Shown: positions 39,119-45,483 of the stretch, piece by piece
Layout of the letters: every line of letters starts with the position of its first letter
Numbering within the stretch: the stretch's first letter is position 1
Assembly (NCBI RefSeq): GCF_030268885.1
Contig: NZ_BSSA01000014.1
Location: 1-64,000, forward strand
Origin: Kitasatospora phosalacinea
GTDB lineage: Bacteria; Actinomycetota; Actinomycetes; Streptomycetales; Streptomycetaceae
Length of the DNA stretch: 64,000 bases
Direction of reading: 5' to 3'
Program-made: the position numbers and the translations under genes
Notes under the pieces: model-generated
Databases searched by the model: none
Told to the model about the DNA's origin: nothing
What the model saw: the letters and a program-made list of their open reading frames with translations, nothing else

Positions 39119-40345
39119 TCAGTGCCTGCGGCGGGCTCGGCCGAGGTGGAACAGCGCGGCGCCGGTGGCGGTGGTCACCACGGCGACGGCGACCAGTGGG
39201 CCGGTCGCCGGGGTTCCGGTGTCCGCGAGGGCGGGACCTGTCGGGGTGCTCGTCGGCGCCGGGGCGGCAGGACCTTCGCCCGCGGGGCTCGACCGAGGAG
39301 CGGTGGGACTCGATGCGGTGCTGGGAGTCGGGCTGGAGCCGGTGGTCGGGGTGGAGCCGGTGGTCGGGGTGGCACTGGGAGTCGGGGTGGCACTGGGAGT
39401 CGGGGTGGCGCTGGGAGCGCAGGGCAGCCACTGGAGCCGGACCTCGCCGTCGCCGCTGCGCGCCCCCGCGGTGAACTGGGCTCCGGCGGGGCCGAGGCTG
39501 GAGCCGCCCCCGCCGCCACCGCCCTCGACCGCGTTGCCGGTGGACGATCCGCCCGCGCCGCCGCCGTGGGCGCCGCCACCCCCGCCTCCGCCGGTGCCCA
39601 TGTGAGGATCACCGACGTTGAGCGCGCCGTTCCCGCCGGTCATGCCGTTCGCGGCGCCACCGGCCACGCCCGGCTGGTCGTCGGGCGACGTCGGGGTTCC
39701 ACCGGCTCCGCCGCTGCCGCCGTCGCCGCCCGCCGCGCCGCCGTGGCCGGCGCCCGGACTGGTGGGCGTCCGGCCGGGCTCGCCGTTGCGACCGCCGTCG
39801 CCGCCGCGGCCGGCGCCGTTGTCGGCGAAGCTCCCGGCTCCGCCGCCGCCTCCGCCCGCGACGATGACCGTGGTGCCGTCGAGGGCGACGGTCGTCGCCC
39901 CGCCCCCGCCGGCCGCGGTGGCGCCGTTGCCGGGCCTCGGGTCGTTGTTGTACGCGCCGCCCTGGCCGCCACCGCCGTATCCCCCGTGCGGCGCACTGCC
40001 GTCGGTGAGGCTGCCACCGCTTCCGGCACCGGCCACGTTCACGGTCAGCACCTGGCCGCTGTGGACGTCCAGCGTCGCGCGGACTTCGCCGCCCAGGCCG
40101 CCGGGCGACCCGTAGACCGCCTGTCCACCGGCGCCACCGAAGGCGGTCACGTCCACCTGGCACACGGCGTCGGGCACCGCGACGGATCGGGGGCTACCGG
40201 TGAACGCGAGGTTCAGCGTCTCGTCGGCGGCTCTCACCGTCGACGGAAAGGTCTGGGCCGCACAGGCGGCGGGGACGGCCAGGACGAGGCCGGAACTGAG
40301 GGCAACGGCGCAGGCTGCGCGCACGGTGAAGCGCGGTCTTTTCAT
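39119..40345 (-). CDS. Secreted Gly-rich protein with LAXTG sortase signal
   Basis: A 408-residue surface protein. It has a signal peptide (residues 1-30, MKRPRFTVRAACAVALSSGL then an AXA-like site) and a Gly-rich beta-sandwich-like domain (about 55-310). The domain opens VDVTAFGGAGGQ and is full of GGGGG runs joined by short polar segments, like glycine-rich domains near ALK receptors. A Ser/Pro/Thr stalk with tandem SATPTP units follows, then LADTG (373-377), a hydrophobic helix and RARRRH. LAXTG is the class E sortase signal of streptomycetes, so the protein is probably linked to peptidoglycan. The ATG at 40345 is used; the earlier in-frame start is TTG. Confidence 0.88.
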   Translation of the reverse strand: MKRPRFTVRAACAVALSSGLVLAVPAACAAQTFPSTVRAADETLNLAFTGSPRSVAVPDAVCQVDVTAFGGAGGQAVYGSPGGLGGEVRATLDVHSGQVLTVNVAGAGSGGSLTDGSAPHGGYGGGGQGGAYNNDPRPGNGATAAGGGGATTVALDGTTVIVAGGGGGGAGSFADNGAGRGGDGGRNGEPGRTPTSPGAGHGGAAGGDGGSGGAGGTPTSPDDQPGVAGGAANGMTGGNGALNVGDPHMGTGGGGGGGAHGGGAGGSSTGNAVEGGGGGGGSSLGPAGAQFTAGARSGDGEVRLQWLPCAPSATPTPSATPTPSATPTTGSTPTTGSSPTPSTASSPTAPRSSPAGEGPAAPAPTSTPTGPALADTGTPATGPLVAVAVVTTATGAALFHLGRARRRH

Positions 40346-40392
40346 GCGTACACGATATTGTTGCGTTCGGTCCAAGACTGATTACCTTGAGT

Positions 40393-40404
40393 CACCAATT
40401 GGTG
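40393..40404. promoter_or_regulatory. CACCAATTGGTG palindrome upstream of the LAXTG gene
   Basis: A perfect 12-bp palindrome 48 bases upstream of the start of the surface protein gene. It sits in the AT-richest short stretch of this part of the window, so it is likely part of the promoter region. Confidence 0.5.
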
Positions 40405-40572
40405 TGTCGGCCGTTCCACGACGGGGGTGCCGAACCCGGCCGGGCTCCCGCCCGGCGGGGAGCCGAAGCTGCGCGACCCTACGCTCGGGGGCGACCGCGT
40501 GGGCACTCGCGGTCCGGGCCAGGGCCGGTGTCACCAGGTCGGCGTCACCGAGCCGGTGTCACCGGGCCGACG

Positions 40573-41106
40573 TCACCAGAGATCGCCCTCGCGCCAGTCG
40601 CAGACCAGGTCGGCCGTCGGGTCCAACTCCCCTTCGCCGCCCAGGAGGTAGATCCAGCCGTCCTCCTCGGCGGTGCGCTGCCGCCCGTGCGGGCCGAGGG
40701 CCCAGGTGGGGCCGGGCCAGGGGCGCCAGCCCCGGGCGAGGTAGAACGGGACGCCCTCCTCGCTGGCGCCGAGCGCGCCGAGCTGGTGGGCGGCCCGGAC
40801 GACGCGCTCCGCCTCGTCCATCAACTTCCCGCCGATGCCGCGCCGTTGGCGGTCCTGCCGGACGACCACGCCCTCCAGGTAGCCGGTCCGCAGGATGCGG
40901 TCGCCGTTCATCAGGCGGCGCTGCACCACGGCGGCGTGTCCGACCAACTCGCCGTCCTCCCAGGCGAGTACGTGCAGCCCGCCGAGGCAGTGCGTCCAGT
41001 CCTCCTCGGTCATCTCCGAGCCGAACACCGCGAACAGCAGCGCCCGGACCGCCCGCCGGGTTGCCGGATCGAGGTCCGCCGTGTGCACCGTCCGCACCGT
41101 CACCAC
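40573..41106 (-). CDS. Aminoglycoside 2'-N-acetyltransferase family, AAC(2')
   Basis: A 177-residue GNAT protein. The whole length follows the AAC(2') family: VHTADLDPATRRAVRALLF, MTEEDWTHCLGGLHVLAW, GHAAVVQRRLMN, LRTGYLEGVVVRQDRQRRGI (acetyl-CoA loop), AHQLGALGASEEG, FYLARGWRPWPGPT, and the terminal LVCDWREGDLW. Known members acetylate the 2'-amino group of gentamicin- or tobramycin-like drugs and occur intrinsically in mycobacteria and Providencia; a relative protects a kasugamycin producer. No antibiotic cluster or mobile element is nearby, so this looks intrinsic. Among several in-frame GTGs, the one at 41106 is closest to GGGGAGGG. Confidence 0.9.
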   Translation of the reverse strand: MVTVRTVHTADLDPATRRAVRALLFAVFGSEMTEEDWTHCLGGLHVLAWEDGELVGHAAVVQRRLMNGDRILRTGYLEGVVVRQDRQRRGIGGKLMDEAERVVRAAHQLGALGASEEGVPFYLARGWRPWPGPTWALGPHGRQRTAEEDGWIYLLGGEGELDPTADLVCDWREGDLW

Positions 41107-41308
41107 GCCCGCACCGCCGCCCTCCCCGTACCGTCGCCAGGCCGGCGCCGTCACCGAGCCGGTGACGTCACCGTGCCCGCATCCTCGCAGACCCGGCGCC
41201 GCCGGTGGCAGCACCGCGCCCCGGGCAATCCGGACCGTTAGCAGGCCCGAGTCGTAGCATCGGCCTCGGAGCACGGCCAAGATCCACCGGTAGCGGGAAG
41301 GACAGCGC

Positions 41309-42178
41309 ATGGACGTCGGTTTCGTCGGTCTGGGAGGAATGGGTCGGGCGATGGCCCGGCGGCTGCTGGCGGCCGGGCACGCGGTACGGGTGTGGAACCG
41401 CTCGCCGGAGCCGGTGGCCGAGCTGGTCGCCGACGGGGCCTCGGCGGCGGGGACGCTCGCCGGGGCGTTCGAGGCGCAGGTGGTGGTGTCCATGCTCGCG
41501 GACGACCGGGTGGTCGAAAGCCTGTTGCTGGACGAGGAGTTGCTGTCCGGCGCACGGGGCGTGACGCACGTCAACATGGCCACCGTCTCGCCCGCGCTGG
41601 CCCGCCGGGCCGTCGAGCTGCACGCCCGGCACGGCCTCGGGTACGTCGCGGCGCCGGTGCTGGGCCGGACGGACGTCGCGGCGGCCGGGAACCTGAACAT
41701 CCTCGCGGCCGGTCCGGCGGCCGAACTCGACCGAGTGGCACCGCTGTTCGAGGCGATGGGCCGCCGCACCTGGCCGCTCGGGGAGGACCCGGCGGCCGCG
41801 AACGTGGCGAAGATCAGCGCCAACTTCCTGCTGGTGTCGGCGATCGAGGCGTTCTCCGAGGCGGCCGCGCTCGCCGAGGCCGGCGGGCTCGACCCGGCGG
41901 CGCTGCTGGCGGTGCTCACCGACTCACTGTTCCCCGGCCCGGTGTACGCGGGCTACGGCAGGATGATCACCGAGCGGTCCTTCGAACCGGCGGGATTCCG
42001 GCTGGCGTTGGGCCTGAAGGACGTGAACCTCGCCCTGGAGGCCGGGGCCGCCGCCGAAGTCCCGCTCCCGCTCGCTTCGTTGCTGCGCGACTCGCTCCTC
42101 CAGGCGGTCGCCCACGGCCACGGCGAACAGGACCTCGCCGCGATCTCCACCACCTCCCGCGCCCGCGCCGGAATCTGA
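41309..42178 (+). CDS. Beta-hydroxyacid dehydrogenase family (3-hydroxyisobutyrate type)
   Basis: A 289-residue NAD(P)-dependent dehydrogenase. MDVGFVGLGGMGRAMARRLL is the dinucleotide-binding GxGxxG segment; VWNRSP with Arg after strand 2 suggests NADPH. The substrate motif normally DAPVSGG is AAPVLGRTD, and the catalytic lysine is K168 in NVAKISANFL. The altered substrate loop is typical of the imine reductase/GLYR side of the family rather than strict 3-hydroxyisobutyrate dehydrogenases. TAGCAT at 41255-41260 is a plausible -10. It is monocistronic. Confidence 0.87.
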   Translation: MDVGFVGLGGMGRAMARRLLAAGHAVRVWNRSPEPVAELVADGASAAGTLAGAFEAQVVVSMLADDRVVESLLLDEELLSGARGVTHVNMATVSPALARRAVELHARHGLGYVAAPVLGRTDVAAAGNLNILAAGPAAELDRVAPLFEAMGRRTWPLGEDPAAANVAKISANFLLVSAIEAFSEAAALAEAGGLDPAALLAVLTDSLFPGPVYAGYGRMITERSFEPAGFRLALGLKDVNLALEAGAAAEVPLPLASLLRDSLLQAVAHGHGEQDLAAISTTSRARAGI

Positions 42179-42280
42179 CGACAGGTCATCTCCGCACGCG
42201 CCGCCGGGCGACAGCCGAAACGCCCCGCCCGGCGCCCGGTTCCCGTCGCCCCCGCCCGCGGGCCTCGCTAGGGTGAAACC

Positions 42281-42310
42281 CCGCACCGCCCCGCACCGCC
42301 CCGCACCGCA
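42281..42310. repeat. 10-bp tandem repeat, three copies
   Basis: CCGCACCGCC repeated three times (the last with one change), followed by degenerate copies to about 42350. It lies in the leader upstream of the PHP gene and is a typical slippage-prone GC microsatellite. Confidence 0.75.
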
Positions 42311-42432
42311 CCGCCGCGCCCCGCACCCTCCGAACCCCGCACCGCACGGCGCGCGCCGCGCCGCGCCGCCCCACCTGCCGTCCGCACCACGTGCATCCGC
42401 GCCGAGCACCGTCCGCACCGAGGAGGTCGACC

Positions 42433-43341
42433 GTGATCGCACTGCCCTTCGGCCTGCCGGGCCGGTTCTGGCGCGGCAACCTGCACACCCACACCGACCG
42501 CTCGGACGGGGCGCTGTCGCCGGAGGAGACGGCTCGGCACTACCGGGACGCCGGATACGACTTCCTCGCCGTCACCGACCACTTCCGGCCCGCCCACGGC
42601 TACCCGGTCACCGACACCCGGCCGCTGCGCACACCCGGGTTCACCACCCTGATCGGCGCCGAACTGCACGCCCCGCGCACCGAGTTCACCTCCGAGTGGC
42701 ACATCCTGGCGGTCGGCCTGCCGCTCGACTTCGCCCCGCCCTCCCCGGGCGAGAGCGGCCCGGAGCTGGCCCGCCGGGCCCGCGCGGCGGGCGCGTTCGT
42801 CGGCATGGCGCACCCGGCGGCCTCGCTGCTCACCGAGACCGACGCGCAGTGCCTGGACGCCGCGCACGCCGTGGAGGCGTACAACGCGCTGTCCGCGTAC
42901 GAGGACCGCGGCGACAGCTGGCACCTGACCGAGACGCTGCTCAACCGCGGCCGTCGCCTGCACGCGTACGCGGCCGACGACGCGCACTTCCAGCCGCAGG
43001 ACCCGCCGGGCTGCGCGGCCTGGGTGCAGGTGCGCGCGACGGAGCTCGCCCCCGGGGCGCTGCTCGCGGCGCTCAAGGCGGGCCACTACTACTCCAGCAC
43101 CGGGCCCGAGTTGTTCGACGTCTCGCTCGCCGACGGCCGGATCACGGTGCGCTGCTCCCCGGCCCGGAAGGTGCTGGTCACCGGCGGCCGCCCCGGCAAG
43201 CAGGTCGCCACCGACCGGTCCGGCGACGAACTCACGTACTGCACGCTGCCGTTGGCCGCGTTCCGCGACACCTGGTGCCGGGTGACGGTGGAGGACGCGC
43301 AGGGTCGCCGCGCCTGGAGCAACCCGATCCACCTGGGCTGA
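42433..43341 (+). CDS. PHP-domain phosphoesterase
   Basis: A 302-residue protein. The PHP metal site is clear: NLHTHTDRSDG (H18, H20, D22), VTDHFRPA, IGAELHA, GMAHPAAS and YAADDAHF. PHP enzymes are metal-dependent phosphoesterases or nucleases. This shape, with a C-terminal beta domain (residues 205-302, YYSSTGPELFDVSLADGR), is that of the stand-alone CehA/McbA-like group. The GTG at 42433 has GAGGAGG seven bases upstream. The substrate is not known. It is a single gene between a dehydrogenase and the SPFH pair. Confidence 0.87.
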   Translation: MIALPFGLPGRFWRGNLHTHTDRSDGALSPEETARHYRDAGYDFLAVTDHFRPAHGYPVTDTRPLRTPGFTTLIGAELHAPRTEFTSEWHILAVGLPLDFAPPSPGESGPELARRARAAGAFVGMAHPAASLLTETDAQCLDAAHAVEAYNALSAYEDRGDSWHLTETLLNRGRRLHAYAADDAHFQPQDPPGCAAWVQVRATELAPGALLAALKAGHYYSSTGPELFDVSLADGRITVRCSPARKVLVTGGRPGKQVATDRSGDELTYCTLPLAAFRDTWCRVTVEDAQGRRAWSNPIHLG

Positions 43342-43400
43342 ACCCCGCCCGCACCCGAACCCCGGCCGCCCCGCCCCGTCCCGCCCACACCCGAACCCCC

Positions 43401-43455
43401 TTTTCGTCGTATTGACGACAATGGGCGCCCTCGCTTATCGTCATCTCGACGAAAA
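43401..43455 (+). promoter_or_regulatory. Promoter with paired TCGTC-N5-GACGA operators
   Basis: A candidate promoter for the SPFH gene: -35 TTGACG (43412-43417), 18-bp spacer, -10 TATCGT (43436-43441). Two dyads of identical format, TCGTC-N5-GACGA, lie at 43404-43418 (over the -35) and 43438-43452 (over the -10), 34 bp apart. The block is also bounded by a 9-bp inverted repeat, TTTTCGTCG at 43401-43409 and CGACGAAAA at 43447-43455. This is the geometry of a repressor that covers both promoter elements. The regulator is not encoded next to it. Confidence 0.68.
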
Positions 43456-43471
43456 GAGAGGACCGCACCCC

Positions 43472-44539
43472 ATGGCCGACATCACCCGCCGCTTCGGCTT
43501 CCGCCACCTGCGCTCCACCCCCACCAGCCACATCCGCCACCTGCGCGGCGGGCAGCTCGCCCACGAGGGCACCGGACTGGCCTTCTGGTTCCGGCCGCTC
43601 ACCGCCGCCATCTCCGAAGTCCCGGCGGACGACCGCGAGTTGGCGATGATGTTCCACGCCCGCACGGCGGACTTCCAGGACCTCGCGGTGCAGGCCACCG
43701 TCACCTACCGGATCAGCGACCCGACCACCGCCGCCGCCCGCCTCGACTTCGGCATCGACCCGGACACCGGCAGCTGGCGCGCCGAGCCGCTCGCCCAGCT
43801 CGGCACCCTGCTGACCGAGACCGCCCAGCAGCACGCGCTCCAGCTGATCGCCCGCACCCCGCTCGCCGACGCCCTGGTCAACGGCGTCACGGCCGTCCGC
43901 GAGCGGATCACCGAGGGCCTGGCCGCCGAACCCCGGCTGACCGAGATCGGGGTGTCGGTGCTCGCGGTGCGCGTCACCGCCGTCCGGCCGGAGGCCGAGA
44001 TGGAGCGGGCGCTGCGCACCCCGGCCCGCGAACAGGTCCAGCAGGAGGCCGACCGGGCGACGTACGAGCGCCGCGCCGTCGCGGTCGAGCGGGAGCGCAC
44101 GATCGCCGAGAACGAACTCGCCAGCCAGATCGAACTGGCGCGCCGCGAGGAGGAGCTGGTGGCCCAACGGGGCACCAACGCACGGCGGGAGGCGGAGCAG
44201 AAGGCCGCCGCGGACGCGGTCCGCACCGACGCGGACGCGGCCCGCCGGACCAGGATGGCGGTGGCCGAGGCCGAGGCCGCGGGCACGCTGGCCGCCCAGC
44301 AGGCCGAAGCCGCACGGTCGTTGGGTGAGGCGAAGGCCGCCGCGGAGGCCGCCTGGCTGGCTGCCCACCAGCAGGCCGGGCCCGAGGTCCTGCAGGCGCT
44401 GGCCCTGATCCGGCTGGCCGAGCACCTGCCGCGGATCGACAGCATCACCCTCACCCCGGACGTCCTCACCGGCCTGCTCACCCGCCTGGCCACCCCCGCC
44501 ACCGCTCCCGCCACCACTCCCGGGGAAGCGGTCCGGTGA
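43472..44539 (+). CDS. SPFH/band-7 domain protein
   Basis: A 355-residue protein. An SPFH (stomatin/prohibitin/flotillin/HflK) domain (about 20-185) includes TADFQDLAVQATVTYRISDP and EIGVSVLAVRVTAVRPEAEM. A long Ala/Glu/Arg-rich coiled coil (about 195-310) and a helical C-terminal segment (QALALIRLAEHLPRIDSITL) follow. Unlike flotillins it has no membrane helix at the N-terminus, so it may assemble as a cytosolic or peripheral ring. The ATG at 43472 follows AGAGAGGA by nine bases. Its stop overlaps the start of the NAD-kinase-like gene as GTGA, which implies that the two proteins are made in fixed ratio. Confidence 0.88.
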   Translation: MADITRRFGFRHLRSTPTSHIRHLRGGQLAHEGTGLAFWFRPLTAAISEVPADDRELAMMFHARTADFQDLAVQATVTYRISDPTTAAARLDFGIDPDTGSWRAEPLAQLGTLLTETAQQHALQLIARTPLADALVNGVTAVRERITEGLAAEPRLTEIGVSVLAVRVTAVRPEAEMERALRTPAREQVQQEADRATYERRAVAVERERTIAENELASQIELARREEELVAQRGTNARREAEQKAAADAVRTDADAARRTRMAVAEAEAAGTLAAQQAEAARSLGEAKAAAEAAWLAAHQQAGPEVLQALALIRLAEHLPRIDSITLTPDVLTGLLTRLATPATAPATTPGEAVR

Positions 44540-45435
44540 GCCTGGCCCCGCGCGTGGTGCTGATCCACCGGCGCACCGAGTACGAGGAGTTGATCGCCCG
44601 GCACGGCACCCGCGGCCAGGCCGAGTTCTTCCTCTCCCGGCGCGGCCGCTCGCTGGCCGAGGCCGAGCAGCGCCACCACCGGGCCCGGGGCGCGCTGGCC
44701 GCGGTGTCGGCCGCGGTGCCGCTGGACTGGCGGCAGGCCCGGGTCGAGCGCTCCGACCTGGACCGGTTCCTGTTCGGCCCGGAGGACGTGGTCGTGGTGG
44801 TCGGCCAGGACGGCCTGGTCGCGAACGCCGCGAAGTACCTGGCGGGCCAGCCGGTGATCGGCATCGACGCCGAACCGGGCCGCAACGCGGGCGTCCTGGT
44901 CCGGCACCGGGCCGAGCAGGCCGAGCCGCTGCTGCGGGCGGCCGTGATGCCGGGCGTGGAGCGGCGCTTGGAGCGGCGCACGATGGTGGAGGCGGTCGCG
45001 GACGACACCCAGCGGCTGCTCGCGCTGAACGAGATCTACCTCGGGCAGCCGGGCCACCAGACCGCCCGCTACCGGCTGGCGGCCCCCGGCGGCGCGGCCG
45101 AGTCGCAGGCGTCCTCGGGCGTGCTGGTCGGCACCGGCACCGGCGCCACCGGGTGGTGCCGCTCGGCCTGGCTGGAGCGCTCCAGCCGCCTGGACCTGCC
45201 CGCGCCGACCGCCCCGCACCTGTCCTGGTTCGTCCGCGAGGCCTGGCCGTCCCCGGTGACCGGCACCTCCCGCGTCGAGGGCCTGCTGGACGCCGACCAG
45301 CAGCTCACCCTGACCGTCGAGTCGGAGCTCCTGGTCGCGTTCGGCGACGGCATCGAGTCGGACGCCCTGCAACTGACCTGGGGCCAGACCGTCCGGATCG
45401 GCCCGGCCGCGCAGCGGCTGCACCTGCTCGTCTGA
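44536..45435 (+). CDS. NAD-kinase-like protein with altered GGDG motif
   Basis: A 299-residue protein of the NAD kinase superfamily. The sequence VVVVVGQDGLVANAAKYLAG (86-105) corresponds to the kinase GGDG motif but reads GQDG. ALNEIYLG (163-170) matches the conserved NE-x motif, and GVLVGTGTGATGW (195-207) matches the STPTGSTAY region. The first 75 residues (RRTEYEELIARHGTRGQAEF) resemble mitochondrial-type NADK2 rather than bacterial NadK. It may phosphorylate NAD poorly, bind NAD(H) as a sensor, or use another diphosphonucleotide. It is translationally coupled to the SPFH gene, which is its only partner. Confidence 0.82.
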   Translation: MSLAPRVVLIHRRTEYEELIARHGTRGQAEFFLSRRGRSLAEAEQRHHRARGALAAVSAAVPLDWRQARVERSDLDRFLFGPEDVVVVVGQDGLVANAAKYLAGQPVIGIDAEPGRNAGVLVRHRAEQAEPLLRAAVMPGVERRLERRTMVEAVADDTQRLLALNEIYLGQPGHQTARYRLAAPGGAAESQASSGVLVGTGTGATGWCRSAWLERSSRLDLPAPTAPHLSWFVREAWPSPVTGTSRVEGLLDADQQLTLTVESELLVAFGDGIESDALQLTWGQTVRIGPAAQRLHLLV

Positions 45436-45483
45436 GCGCCACGGCCGCCGCCGTGTCACCGACCGCTGCCACAATCCGACCTC

